The notes under the pieces are model-generated. The model had not been told where the DNA came from, searched no databases, and saw only the letters and a list, made by a program, of their open reading frames with translations. The position numbers and the translations under genes are program-made. A DNA stretch of 64,000 bases from Gnetum montanum (taxonomy: Eukaryota > Streptophyta > Gnetopsida > Gnetales > Gnetaceae), in contig MNCI01017655.1 of assembly GCA_015680685.1 (NCBI GenBank), forward strand, positions 852,294 through 916,293, given 5' to 3'. This document shows positions 11,135 to 23,659 of the stretch, in pieces. Position 1 is the first letter of the stretch; every line of letters begins with the position of its first letter.

Positions 11135-11555
11135 TGTGGCATGCAATCCCTAGATGTCATGGAAAACATCAAATATACAATATATTAGACACTATGCATA
11201 CAAAGAAAATATAGCAAATATTAAATATAAGTGATATTCAACATTATGTATAAAGGAAATAATAGGAAAAATGCAAAAAGAGAAATAAAAGAATGCTTTA
11301 TTGATATAGAATAGCATAACTAGATTGTGCTCTAGGAGTGTTCCCTGGGGTTTTCTTCCTTTGGCATTTATCCCTTAGAGGCAATCCAGCACTACCACCA
11401 TGGTTAGGCCTATAACCTATCCAGAAGGGATGGCTAGTCCATTCGCTATCCTACTTCACCTAGCTTCCTGTCACTTGCCTATACCAACTCCACAACCCCA
11501 TGACTTGCCAGTACTAACTCTGCCATTCCATGCTGGGATGACCTCTAACCTCGGG
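11135..11555 (-). repeat. LTR of element B, left (U5-side) piece
   Basis: Homologous, in opposite orientation, to the solo LTR at 37068-37513: both contain the AAAACATCAAATATAC, GGGGTTTTCTTCCTTTGGCAT and TTAGAGGCAATCCA stretches. It stops at ATGACCTCTAACCTCGGG, where element A2 begins. The uninterrupted copy continues from this point into TATAAATG, which here resumes at 18669. Confidence 0.8.
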
Positions 11556-12276
11556 TGATGAGTGGCGAGGTACCCCTACACTCAACCATATGAATACAAG
11601 TGTTAAACCCGTGATCCAGTCAAACTCCATAGACTAAGTGCCTACATGCCTTATGGAACACCTAAGGTTAATCATTCATTGTTTTACTAGACTTACTTGT
11701 ATTTGTCACGGTTGTATGGTTAAGTAAGTCTGAGGTATGTGATTTTTATAGTTTTTATGTTTTATCTCCTATGCTAATGAGGTGAAGGGTGAAGAGACTA
11801 ATTAACTAACTTTAAGTAACTAACTAAGCCTTAATTAACCTAGCATCAGCATTCGTTCCCACTTACCGTTCATATCCTAAACCAATGCAACCTTGGTTAC
11901 CAAATGCTATTCGTTACTGGGATTCCCAAGCGTAATGCACATGCTCAAAGCGGTCGTACTAAATGCACTTAACTATGGGAGAAGGGTTGAGAAATATTTA
12001 ATTAACTAATAAATAATTTAAATTATAAACAATAAATAACCATAAATAAAGTCCTAATTAGCCTAGTCCATGCACTGCAAGGCTTATCCAAAAAGTTCGT
12101 CTTTATTTCCATACACAAACTTGTGTTCGGGTACAATATTTGCTCGAATAAAGATCCTTTCACTTTAGAGTTCCTACTATGGGCACATGGAAATTATTCT
12201 ATCTCTACAGAGGAAGAATTACTAGATTTTCGCTATGGTTTAGGCCTAAACTTTGAAACAAGGGAGAGCCACCTCT

Positions 12277-12285
12277 TATTTATAG
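12277..12285 (-). promoter_or_regulatory. TATA box of A2 3' LTR
   Basis: CTATAAATA on the minus strand; the matching box in the 5' LTR is at 18587-18595. Confidence 0.6.
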
Positions 12286-12418
12286 ACTTGACGGCAAAAC
12301 GCGATATCGCGGGGGATGACGCAATATCATGTACATGATATTGTGGGGGATGTGATATTGCGGCGGACATGATATTACATACACGATATCACAACCCATG
12401 CAATATTGCATCCTATCA
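12286..12418. repeat. GATATC-type palindrome array in U3
   Basis: Contains CGCGATATCGCG (12300-12311) and the perfect 20-bp palindrome AATATCATGTACATGATATT (12323-12342), followed by further GATATT/GATATC half-sites. Confidence 0.85.
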
Positions 12419-14275
12419 TACCCTCATGACTAAATGAAAACTCATCCTCAAGTTCCTTACAAAATATTGGGAAGGTATGGGATTATTGACTCAAATGGAA
12501 CTAATGGTGAATGGGATAACATGTGAAAGGATCATCATTACAAAATAAAACAAAACTGATGTTCACAACAACAAGAGTGAACACCTTATACATTTGACAT
12601 CAAGTCGTATTTGGAAGCTAAGAGAGAAGAGAAAAGATAAAAGAAGTCTACTATTGCCAATGCTAGGATTGCACCTTTCGTTGTCCATCTGTAAGCACGC
12701 CATCGATCTCGTTCTTTGCAAAGCTGCTTCAGCACCGATCGATTCCAAGTGTTCCCTCCAGATCCAATCCCTTGTTGCATGATTGCCATCTGCACATACA
12801 ACACAGTCTTTTATTAGCAAGGGTAAATGAATTTCAATGCCGTTGATACCTTGCCTTAGTGAAAGGTCCATTGGTTGAGTTGTGGTATGGCTGATACAGG
12901 TCTGGAGATATAATCATGGTGACTACTGAAGGTGTAGGGGCTAGGAGAAAATTGAAAAAATTGGACCAGGACCCCCATGACTAAGAGTGAACCTCTAGTA
13001 CTGATAGAATGGAGAAAGTAAAAGAACAAGAAAGATGGAGAAAAAGAGACAACTATAACATCGATGAAATGGATGTCAAGATGGAAATGAACAAAATAAA
13101 TTGGATTGCAAAAATGTTAAGGGAAAGAATTTAATGGATGCACCAAGTAGGAATGCTAGTGGGTTCTCCCCCAAGCAGGCTCATGCCCTTAATGCCCTAA
13201 CAAAACCACATTTAAAGAGTTTGTAGGCTCTATGAATGTCATTTGGAACAAGAGCTAAATTCTTAACCGCAAGAATTTACCAAAAAGAAAATAATGCATC
13301 CACCAAGATATGGACTACTGATACAACCGACAATGAGGTGATAGATGGGAAAAGAATGATGGAAAGGAGAGAGTGGAATGGAGTCTTAAGGACAAGGTGG
13401 TGTATAGCCCCTTGTGTGTTTCATGATTAATATGACTTAGTAGATCCCATTCCAAGTTTGGTCTCAAACAAACTACATCCAATGACTTTGCATCAATGCA
13501 TTTGGCCAATCCATCCACATGGATAACAAGAATGCATTCACCCAAGAGTCACCACCATTTCGATGAAACGAAGGAGGAGAGAGAATGGGAAGTGAGGAGG
13601 GCCTTAGTTAGAGGGAACATGTTTATTTTAGTTCCATAACTAGTGCTTGTAGTCCACATGATCATTTCGTCTAAGGGGTGTGCTTTGAATTCTTACTTTT
13701 TTCTCATTTTTCTCATTTTTTTTTATTTTTTTATTTTTTTATTTTTATGTGTGATAACCACACCATGAAAAGACTTATTATTTTTATTTACTCAGCTTTT
13801 TGATAATTGGGTAATGTCAAAACGACAAGAAAAACCAAGAAGAAAACATCCAAGCACCCAAGAGAATGGCCAACACAAATGCATCAAGTTCCTTTGAAGT
13901 CACACCCTTTTCAATCCTTGAGTCCTTCCTTAGTTTGAGAAATGCCTAGTCACTGATTCTTTTTAGTTTCTATTACTTTGAAGAAAGGGGACTGTACGGT
14001 TCCAAGCCAAGATAGACCATAGAAATTTGTGGATGAATGGATGAAGTGGACTCATTGCCTGTCATATCAAAAGAAACATACCTTAGTATCAACATCATAA
14101 CTTAAAGGTAAAAACCAAACATTAGTAATCAATAGGAAAACAATTCATACCATCATGAAGAACACTTATTAAATGACAAACTTGACAATATGGATAACAC
14201 ACATACATAAAGAAATGAAAAAGTATAATGATGTTGTAAAACAAAAATAAGAAAAGTTAAGGAAATTTGTAAATC
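12419..14275 (-). other. Internal region of A2 without pol
   Basis: Where RT, RNase H and integrase should be, no pol motif is visible on either strand. Next to the LTR the minus strand has a weak purine tract (ATGAGGGTA). CCCCATGACTAA-like copies occur near 12423, 12972 and 14390, on the minus strand TTAGTCATGGGGG, which look like repeated polypurine-tract surroundings. Short frames at 12563-12871 and 13236-13545 resemble nothing known to me. Confidence 0.5.
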
Positions 14276-14348
14276 AAAAATGTGCAAAACAAAAATGTGT
14301 AAAAGAAAAATGTGTAAAATAAAAATGTGTAAAACATAAAATGTAAAA
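14276..14348. repeat. Short A-rich tandem repeat in A2
   Basis: Four to five copies of an approximately 18-bp unit close to AAAATGTGTAAAACAAA, inside the noncoding part of A2. Confidence 0.8.
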
Positions 14349-14656
14349 GAACTGAGGGCCCCAAATGATCAGCATAGGCGGCCATCTCCCCCATGACTAA
14401 ATGGAAAGGGAGAGATTCAAAATAATGAGCGCCTATTTGAATTTTTCAAAAGTGTCCAAATTCTCCTGATTGATGTTCTTAAATTAAGGGATGGAAGTCG
14501 GTGACGCTCATACTCCAATGTATCTATTCCTTCGTTGTTAGCATGGGTTGTTCTCCCAGTTTGTTCCATGCATGTTGATGGGCTACTTTCTTGATCAGCT
14601 ATCAACCACTGGGTGTTCTCTTGTTGTGTGGTTGCTACATATAGGCACCGTTGTAT

Positions 14657-15385
14657 CTATGTTTCTTGGGCATACCAGTTGCATGCAAGAGATGCTGAGA
14701 ATTCCTCCATGTCATCATCCTTTGAGTCACTATATGTGATGCATGGAACTTTCTTCTTCTCTATCTTTCCATAAATATTTTCCTTAGATATTTCCAAGGA
14801 AAGATCGCAGATCCCTAGGCATGTGTTGATAGTGCTGAGCCATGCCCTCCCCATTATAATCGGGAAGTCCCCCTTGTTACTATTGACTTCTATCACTAGG
14901 AAATCAACTAGGTATGACCAACCACACATAGTGGTAACTATGAATTCCACCAATCCCAAGGGAATGGTGATGGATTGGTTAGCCAGCTCTAGTTGAATAT
15001 TGCTCTTCTTGAGTGGAGGTAGGTTCCAGGCTTGATACATTTCTCATGGGATTAAGTTTACTCTAGAACCTGAGTCAAGAAGAGCCATATGTGGTTCATT
15101 CCCAATGACTTGGAGGTAGATTAAGGGACTTCTAGGGTCAGAGAGTTTACTAGGAAGGTGGCCTACCTTGATCCAATCAGTAATGATATGTGTTAATATA
15201 ATCGTATGCATGAAGCTTTGTTGTTGGACTGAAGGGAGCCCCGAAGCCTTATTGGTTGGAGGTGTGTGCACAGACTCAACCACTTGTGGTTGTGAGAGCT
15301 TGTTTGGGCTTTTGGTTTTAAAGAAAGGTCTTCTCTTTATGTAGTTGTCAGAACCAGTAGCAGGTTGAAGGTTTATAGCTCTCAT
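14657..15385 (-). pseudogene. Aspartic protease (A2), active site present, frame broken
   Basis: From 15385 the frame reads MRAINLQ and a linker, then PLIYLQV and ALLDSGSRVNLIP with the DSG active site intact. A stop follows near 15044 and the frame resumes to 14657 with ITIPLGLVEF, CGWSYLVDFLVIEV and FPIIMGRAWL. It is the best-preserved protease of the Athila group here and the last coding part of A2. It would process gag particles; without downstream pol the element is non-autonomous. Confidence 0.75.
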
Positions 15386-15599
15386 AGCATTACATTATTG
15401 TGGTTGAGTGGGGAGTTCCCCTTGCATCATTGGAGCAGGTGGTAGTGGAACTACCAGCGTAAGAGTGGCGGACGGATTCTGAGGATGGTATGTATGTGGA
15501 GTGTCTCCTAGAGGAGAAGGAGTCCTAAAATACTCCTGAACTTGGTAGTGGAATTGTGGCATTACGTGATCCATAGAGTCACTTCGAGAAACCAGCTGC

Positions 15600-17728
15600 T
15601 GCACGTAATAGCCATAAGGATCTGGTTACTAGTAAGGGTATTATTGTCTAGGCGGTGGCATCCCCCATGATTGTGGGTGTTGCCACTACTGATGTTGCCC
15701 GGTAGGTTGTGGTGGAGTTCCACTTGGATAATATGTTAATGGTTGGTGGAATTACCTTGGGTTACCTTGGGAATAAGGTAACCTTTGGGGTGCTTGCAGT
15801 CTGTTAAGTCTTGGGTTGAGTGCATACACCCCAGACTCTTACAGATGTGAGATTATTGGACAACATCCCTTAGGATGGTCATATTGGTAGATCTCACATC
15901 CACCATCATTGTCTGTGTCAAAATCCATAACCTCATCAAAGATAATCATTTTCCCCTTACCTTTGTTACGTGCATGGCCTGCATCTCTCTGCTTTTTCTT
16001 ATCATGGTCACTACTAGGTTCCTCCTTAGACTCTTCTACAATTTTTAGGATAGTTTTAATTTTACTATCTAAGGAGCTCCATATTTCATCTACCTTAGCT
16101 GATAATTCCATTTTTAGCTTCTATAGCGGCAAGGTTTTTCTATTCAACAACTCCTCGAGTGGTGACTCATCCTCCTCATCACAAAATCTTACTCCCTTCT
16201 TCTGAAGGGAAGGATCGTGGTTATATTCTTTGGCGCTTTCTCTTTTCCATAGCTCCTCTTCTTCTTTGGCTACTTGCTCTAATAATCAATGAATTTCATG
16301 GGATCTAAGCTTAGATAATCTCCCTTGGGCATAAGTCCCAAGGGTTCTCCTAGTCTCATGTCTTAGCCCATATACGAGGTGGCAGAGTTGATCCCACTGT
16401 GTGTAACCGTGGCTCAGGCAACGATGTAGAAATGCGTAATATCAGCCCATGGTAGCATCCAAGGGTTCACGATTACCCTGCTTCCATCCTTGGATCTACT
16501 TATGCAAGTTAGACACTCTGGAGTATGTTTGGTATTTATCATTGAACAACTCTAACATTGTACTCCATCTCCTAATGGTTTCTGGCTCTAAGGACTAGTA
16601 CCAACTCTCTACTTCCTTTATGAGTGTCCTAGGAAACAAATTTAGTTTTTGAAACTCATTCTTGATGTTTTGCAAGGTGTAGGAATCATGAAATGCTTGT
16701 AAATGATTCTACAGATTAGCATTATATCCTCCCTCAAACCGTGGGATATTATTCATGTCTAAGCACTTGATCCAGCTATCTTTTTGATGCCTTGTAGGTA
16801 TCCTCATTGCCTCTGTAATGTCTAGCATACTTCAGGTGGCAAGTAGGGGTTCTTCATGATCATCTCTCTCATGATGTCTATGATTTCTACATTTTTCCCT
16901 ACTTTCCCTTCATTCATGCCTAGATTATCTTGATTGCCCTCGTCCTCTCTCTCAACTCTCTTGTCAAGGTCTCTCATCTTGTTTACCTTTATCCTCACCA
17001 TTATGCTCTTTATGATTGCACCCGGATGTGGAAGGAGAGGGTGAGTGATGTGATGAAGGGGAAGAAGAAGGGGAACCATCGCCGTGACAATGTTACTTAT
17101 CTTATCTTTTGTAACTACGGCCCTGATCATGATGATGATCTAAATGCCCATCCTTGTTATGTGTTGTTGTTCCCTCAGTGAATAGTTTACGTTCACGAGG
17201 ATCAGAACCAGGGTTGTATATCGTGGAGCATAGGTTTTGATACCCCACCTCCTCACCATCATTAGGAGGAGGAACATCATTTGATGGAGAACCTGTTATA
17301 AGTGGTTCACCATCTTTGATTTCACTTAGGACGTGTGAGACACCTTTTCCATTCAACAATGTATGGTGGCTCTACTGCCTTGAGTCCCTTAAACATTGTG
17401 CTTCTGTGGGATGGTAATCCCTTAAGTCGTAATCTTCTACAACTTATTCAACATATAGCTGTGTCATGCCAATTTATGCAAGAGCATGAAGAAGCATGTT
17501 GGGGACTGCACTATCTGGGGGTAACACTATGTTACCTTCCAGGTCATGATAACACAGTTGTTTGTCCTGATGGAGGATAAAGGTAAAATCTAGTATATAC
17601 TCATCGGAATGGGTATATACTACTCGGTATTTTTGAGGAACTAGCGGTTCGCGGTTATGTGTGTTAGACTGCCGACGGTCTCTTGTATGATCCCTAGGTG
17701 GTGAATTGCTCTTATGAGAAGAAGACAT
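15600..17728 (-). pseudogene. gag (A2), decayed but long
   Basis: The start at 17728 gives MSSSHKSNSPPRDHTRD and a first frame to 17474. From about 16790 to 15839 one frame carries the gag core: IPRFEGGY, LNLFPRTLIKEVESWY, IRRWSTMLELFNDKY and a CLSHGYTQWDQ block like the Athila gag consensus. It is interrupted only by a few stops, several of them TAG. A Cys/His cluster CEIYQYDHPKGC near 15870 aligns with CDICQYEHFKGC of A1 but has lost the second Cys. The tail is Gln/Pro-rich. The role would be particle assembly and RNA packaging. Confidence 0.8.
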
Positions 17729-17854
17729 CTTGATTTAATTCGGTATGCTATTTAATCATTATATAATTTTTCATTTAATTAACCCTAAGGGTTTATTTAA
17801 GCTCCCAATGATGTGGATAATTTCCTATGTTCTACTTAGTGCACAAACACTTAG

Positions 17855-17872
17855 TCCCTGGCAATGGTGCCA
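17855..17872 (-). promoter_or_regulatory. Primer-binding site, tRNA-Asp type (A2)
   Basis: TGGCACCATTGCCAGGGA on the minus strand, one base from the LTR. The three differences from TGGCGCCGTTGCCGGGGA are all CpG-to-CpA. Confidence 0.85.
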
Positions 17873-17873
17873 A

Positions 17874-18663
17874 TGATGAGTGGCAAGGTACCCCTACACT
17901 CAACCATACAAATACGAGTGTTACATGTGAGATTTGGTCAAACTCCACAGACTAAGTGCCTACATGCCTTATGGAACACCTAAGGCTAATCGTTCGTTGT
18001 CTTCCTAGACTTGTATTTGTCACGGTTGTATGGTTAAGTCTGAGGTATGTGATTTTTATAGTTTTTATGTTTTATCTCCTATGTTAATGAGGTGAAGGGT
18101 GAAGAGACTAATTAACTAAATTTAACTAACTAACTAAGCCTTAATTAACCTAGCATTAGCATCCATTCCTACTTATCGTTCATACCCTAAACCAATGCAA
18201 CCTTGGATACCAAACACTATTCATTACTAGGATTCCCAAGCGTAACGCACGTGCTCAAAGCGGTTGTACTGAATGCACTTAACTACAGGAGAAGGGTTAA
18301 GAAATATTTAATTAACTAATAAAGCATTTAAATGATAAACAGTAAATAACAATAAATAAAGTCCTAATTAGCCTAGTCCATGCACTGCAAGTTTTATCCA
18401 AGAAGTTCATCTTTATTTCCATACACAAACTTGTGTTTAGGTACAATATTTGCTCGAATAAAGATCCATTCACTTTGGAGCTCCTACTACGGGCACATGG
18501 AAATTATTCTATCTCTGGAGAGAAAAAACTACCAAATTTTCACTATGGTTTAGGCCTAAACTTCAAAACAAGGGAGAGCCGCCTCTTATTTATAGACTTG
18601 GCGACGAACCATGATATCGCGTACGCGATATTGTGGGGGATGATGCGATATCGTGTCCCATCA
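17874..18663 (-). repeat. 5' LTR of A2
   Basis: TGATGAGTGGCAAGG to GTCCCATCA. TATA box at 18587-18595 and AATAAA at 18412-18417 on the minus strand. U3 contains the perfect palindrome ATATCGCGTACGCGATAT at 18614-18631. Confidence 0.85.
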
Positions 18664-18852
18664 TCTAGTATAAATGCCTTTGGTCAAATCCCCAAAGGTT
18701 ATCTCAAGAAACACGTTCATTATTACAACTTTCCCTTTCGAGTCTTAATCACAACTATCCTTTTGGGTCTTGTTAAGATGATAATAACGCTTGTTATGAA
18801 GAGACATCATCTTCATTAGGCAATCACATCATTTTGGAATGGGGATGTGACA
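18664..18852 (-). repeat. LTR of element B, right (U3-start) piece
   Basis: On the minus strand this begins TGTCACATCCCC, a common plant LTR start, and continues through TTCATAACAA, CCAAAAGG and TTGAGATAACCTTTGG, all found in the solo LTR at 37068. TATAAATG at 18669 picks up where the left piece stopped at 11555. Confidence 0.8.
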
Positions 18853-20689
18853 ATTATACTACTATTGTAAAAGTGGTTATGAGAAAAATGATAAGTATAA
18901 TCCTTGGAGACACAAGAGAAACCTAATCATAACTATGTAATTAAGGCATGAATGGATAACTAAAAATAAGGTAGAAATAATTTAAGTAACTAATAAAATT
19001 ACAAAGTATAGAAAAAATCAATGCCTCTCCTTGACAACTAAGTTACAAGAAACATGGCTTGAACCACATGACAAATGCAAAAGGAAAGAACAAGAAGAAA
19101 AAATCCTCAAGATAATTACAAGAATCCAAACAAGGATCAAACCAAACAAGCCATAAAAGCAGCAAGAAAATCAAAATATTAAAAATTTCCTTGGATGAAA
19201 TTTGAATTAATGGAGTTAGAAAAATAAATAATAAATAGAGTACTCCAAGGTCAAATAAACAAGCACAAGTGAGGTAAGGTAAAATGGGATTGTCATGATC
19301 AACCCTTAAAGCTCATAGAATCAACATTCATATAAGTGGAAGGCCAATTGTGTGTTTTATGTCTTGCAACCACCACCATCACTAGGATATAATGTTAAGC
19401 TCATTCATTCACAATGCTAAGGCACCAAGGATTGACAAGCGGATCGNNNNNNNNNNNNNNNNNNNNNNNNNNNNNNNNNNNNNNNNNNNNNNNNNNNNNN
19501 NNNGCACCTCCCCCTATAGTAGGTACTTGCCTTTCTTGCCCTTCTAAAAATTGTTGATGAGACACTTGTGGATTTCCAACAACCAATGAGACATCAAAAT
19601 CAAACATGAGTCCATCCCCTTGGATGGACAAATCTTATCCTTTTCCTTACTTCATTATCTTCCTACCACACATAAGGATTCATAAAATAAAAAGAAAAAA
19701 GAGATGAAGAATGAGTCATGGATAAGATAGATAAGAGGAGAGTGCAACATCACTGATTTCCTATCCAATCATTCAATTAGCTCATGGTAGCATGTAAGAA
19801 TGTCATACATTCCATGAAAGATCTAGTATTGCATCCCTTCACCACTACTCATCTACATAGTAGGGATAGATCTTAAAGTTCCCTTTCGTGCAAGGTCATA
19901 CTTGCCACTACTAGTGTCATCTAACCTTGACTGTTCTATAATCTAATCATTGGTCTAAACCAAGGAAATATGTCACATTTTCTAGAAGTCAAGATTTTGG
20001 TTTGGTTTTCTTTCATCTGTGCACATATGCACAAAAAGTTTGCCAAATTTAGCTTTACTAGAAATCTCTCATCAATCCTTATGGCTACGCTAATTGATCC
20101 TCAATCCTAATAGTAATTAAAAATAGGAAGAAATTGATTTAGTAATTAGGTGGAAGTAAGATTTTAAGTTACCAAAGTTCACTAAGAGAGAGACTTATAG
20201 GATTTCATGGCCATCAATAGGAATGAGCAAGAGATTATCTTTCACTATAACCTTTAAAATTCAAGTGATCCACATAATCAGTTGAACATGATAAAGGATT
20301 GTGTTGATATTAGTTCAATCATTCATTTTAGTCTTACTTAAAATATTATAGAAATGATCTTAAATGGTAAAAATATTAATTTGTATGTACCAAAGAGGTT
20401 GGAATAACATCATTCTTTGCATTATCTCTTCTTGTTTAATTGATCTTCAAGATTTTTATTTTCCTTTTCTTTTCTTTTTTTTATTTCTATTTTATTTTCA
20501 TTTTTCATTCATATATATAAATTTTCCATTCATTTCTTCATTTCATCATTTTTTTTCTTTCATGAGAAGAAGGTTTTTAAATGGTGCATGAAAACTTTGG
20601 GAATGATTAAAGTGCTAGATTAGAACCTATAGTCTTCAACTTACATAAACATAAGAATTCATTCCTTACTACATAATACACATAGGTTC
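18853..20689. other. AT-rich intergenic DNA with a 57-bp gap
   Basis: N run at 19447-19503. No gene is supported; the open frame across the gap (19401-19631) is partly N and has no recognised content. Confidence 0.5.
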
Positions 20690-21980
20690 ATAAAAACATG
20701 AATCTCTTCTAAGCAAGGATGATGATGAGGTATCTAGTGGCAATTTATAACTTGATTCTAAGTCCTAGATATGGGAAGCATTTCATTTACACTGTGTTTG
20801 AAGTCTAGCATTTTTGATTGAGGTTCTTAGTCTTCTGAGATGCACTGTATTCCCCTATGTCATATTTCAAGATTATGTGCATGATTTCAAGATCATTAGG
20901 ATGATTTCAACTTCATTCATATGTTCTTTGATCCTTTCAACATGCTTTCTCAAGTTTCAAATTTCATCTAAAATTACTTGTATAATGTGTGGTTTGGGAA
21001 GGGGGAGGGGAGTGCACTAACTGCCCTACATTAGTGCACCCTCCTACATTAACATAGAGGTACTAACACATCCTCCTCTAGACCTATTTTGGTCTTCTTC
21101 TCCTATGGTATGATTAGGATTAGCTTAGGCTACATTGATAGAGCTTCATTTATGCCTAGATGCTAACGTATCTCGTTCATTTCATTACAAAAATTATACA
21201 TACTTGGGATGAGCTGTCACACATAGGTTAGTCATATCATATGCATTACTTGATTTTATTTGGACTTCTAGCATATAGTTTGTATAAAGAGCTCTTCCTC
21301 CCTAGGGTATTTTGATTCATTTCCTTGTCTTATGTGTGTTTTGAATCATCACTTTTACAAGTGTGACTAAACTCTGTCAAAGTGCTCCTTACTTACATGA
21401 TCTGGAACTATTTGTTTAATACATAGTCCAATGTTTACATAGTAAAAAAATCTTATGATTTTTCCTTATTTCACCATTAATGCCCTAAACATTAAACCAT
21501 CAAAAAAATTAAAATCATAAAAATATTTATTTAATTCTCATTTTCATAAGCTACAATGATTTATCCTTATCTAAGAAGATCATAACTATATGACATAGTG
21601 TTGGTTAAGAGTCATATTTATTACATTTCATGTATGGTGTTTCATCTATTCCTAAGAGGAAGTGCAACATGAGCATTATACCTATCCCCAAGGGGTATTG
21701 CAATGCCTATGTGTTTATGTTTATTTTATTCTTATTTTCATAAAATCCATAAAAATTATAAATATTCTCTCTAATTTTCACTACTTTAACATAGGTTTAA
21801 TTATATCATATATATTATAATTTCTTTTATATTTCTTGAATGCAATGATATACATTATTATTCTTTGTAATTAACTCAGCATCATCTTCAAAGATTATGA
21901 CTAAATCATACTACGTTCTCTATGATAAATCTTCTTAGTCTAAAATCAATAGGATCTCTATTAGATGGCTAGGCATGGCA
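20690..21980 (+). repeat. Inverted-repeat arm D1
   Basis: Matches the reverse complement of 31670-33080 over most of its length. Shared blocks include GAGGCATCTAGTGG-like, CCCTACATTAG, ATCTCCTCTAG-like, TAGCTTATGAAAATGA and TTGAATGCAATGATATACAT. Identity is roughly 70-80% by eye, so the copies are old. Family unknown; no coding frame seen. Confidence 0.7.
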
Positions 21981-23301
21981 AGCACATGTACCTTAGTTTA
22001 ATCATACTAATTACAATGGTTTTAGAAATCTTTGATGATACAACCTTTCCTTGCTAGTGACCAAGCACTCTTCTAGGATTCCAAAGCTCACACCCTAAGA
22101 TTTGGATCCATCACCTACCCATGTTTCCAATAGCAATAGATTTAACAACTTATAATACAAGTTCTAAATCCTTACTAAATTTTAGCCTAGTTCACCAGTG
22201 ATAGATAGAAGAAAAATAGATGAATAAATTTTATTATGTGAGAATTCCATCAATCAAGGCTCTACTTTGGACTCATTTAGCACTCTCACATTATTATCAC
22301 ATTTGTAACTTATCCATCCACCATTAGCTTATTGGGTAAGCATTCATAAATCACATTGATTAATTTTCCCATGTTTGCACAAAACACACTCAAAAGAATA
22401 TAAAAAAATTATACTGAAAATTTTGTATGCTCAAAAAGACATGCACACAAAATTACACCAAATCAAAATAATATATCATTAGTTTCAAAAAACATGCACA
22501 CAAAAATACATACCAAACAAACAAATCATACTATACCACCAATGCCATTACATGAAGGACTCTTTTCTCATGACTGGTTTTCAAGTTGATACTAGATAAG
22601 CTTCTTTCTAAACTTGTTATTTAGAAGCATACCCTCCTTGGTCCTATTTCTTTGAAGATGATGCTAAGAAAGGATATGAACATAAATCCTCATAGAAAAT
22701 TGTGTTCTTGTTTCTCTTATGAAAATGCTTCCATCTATGAGATGATGAATTTCTTGTCATTGAAGGGACATGATGATTATGGTGTTGTCCAATAGTGTAT
22801 GATGATAGAAAATAAGGGTAGTAGCTTGCATTAAGGAACTAAACATGTCTTCAATATGGTTGATTCAAAAATTTATCTTTTACTAGTACAAAAGACCAAC
22901 CATTGAGATAGTTGTGGTGAATATGACCAATATTGGTGGGATATTGCATGAGGCATTTGATTCATAGGCTATTGAGTTTCATGATAGGAAGAAGAATGGC
23001 ACAAGGAAGATTATTTAATGTAGAGGAAGAAATCCAAGGATTATGTTTCATCCCTTGTTGAAATTATGATTGAAAAATGAACTACAAGGATAAGAAATTT
23101 GATCATGGTGAGGCCTCTTACTCTTTGTTTTAACTTTTCTATAAATCTCAATGAACTTTTTTTTAAATCATTAAAACATAATGTTATCTTTTAATTTAGC
23201 ACATCCCAAACCTTGTAACAACATTGAGGAGGTCTAGCAAATTCTAATTTATTCTTATGCTTTTCTGAACAAGGGCTTAAATAGCATGAGAAGGTTCAAT
23301 C
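21981..23301. other. AT-rich DNA, no gene seen
   Basis: Between arm D1 and the Copia element. No domain, tandem repeat or RNA gene recognised. Confidence 0.5.
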
Positions 23302-23647
23302 TAAGAAATTTGAATTTAAAGGGCCCTGGATCTACTATCTATGCTAAAAAGAAAATAAAGAACTTTGTTAGAACCAAAAACACACTTACAATCTGTTAAT
23401 CTAGAATCTATATGTTTATGAATATGTGCTACTACAATTATATAGACTTGGATCCTTCCAAGAATGGATTTGAAGAGATAAGCATGAGTCTCTAAAATCA
23501 TGGGAATGATCCTTATCATCTTATTTATGGATGAGATAATCATGGGTATGGATAAGCATGGATAACTAGGATCTCAACTTATTTAGAATAAATAAAAGGA
23601 TGAGATCAATCTCCTAATAATGTGGAACGTCTACACATCATCTTCCA
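23302..23647 (-). repeat. 3' LTR of the Copia element
   Basis: Near-identical to 30036-30378. On the minus strand it starts TGGAAGATGATGTG directly after the polypurine tract. The outer TG/CA edge is mutated to TA. Confidence 0.85.
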
Positions 23648-23658
23648 CAAACCCCCCC
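23648..23658 (-). promoter_or_regulatory. Polypurine tract of the Copia element
   Basis: The minus strand reads GGGGGGGTTTG directly before the LTR start TGGAAG. This is the expected primer for plus-strand DNA synthesis. Confidence 0.75.
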
Positions 23659-23659
23659 A

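Larger units (their letters stand above)
11556..12418 (-). repeat. 3' LTR of A2
   Basis: TGATGAGTGGCGAGG at the left edge and ATCCTATCA at the right edge. TATA box CTATAAATA at 12277-12285, AATAAA at 12102-12107 (both minus strand). U3 is about 70 bp longer than in the 5' LTR because of extra GATATC-type palindromes. Confidence 0.85.
11556..18663 (-). mobile_element. Pol-less Athila-like element A2 (gag-protease only)
   Basis: Two LTRs of family A (11556-12418 and 17874-18663) flank a 5.45 kb internal region with tRNA-Asp-type primer site, gag and protease, but no RT, RNase H or integrase. Flanking pentamers are TCGGG (11551-11555) and TCTAG (18664-18668), possibly a decayed target duplication. 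The LTRs differ at very roughly one base in ten by eye, so the insertion is old. It probably moved with enzymes from full-length relatives such as A1, if pol was already missing at insertion. Confidence 0.8.

Noticed and set aside
12123-12338. Open frame shared by the family-A LTRs (also 18433-18819 and 36597-36998)
   Set aside because: It runs antisense to the LTR transcript and is similar only because the LTRs are homologous. It is frame-broken in A3 and absent in A1.
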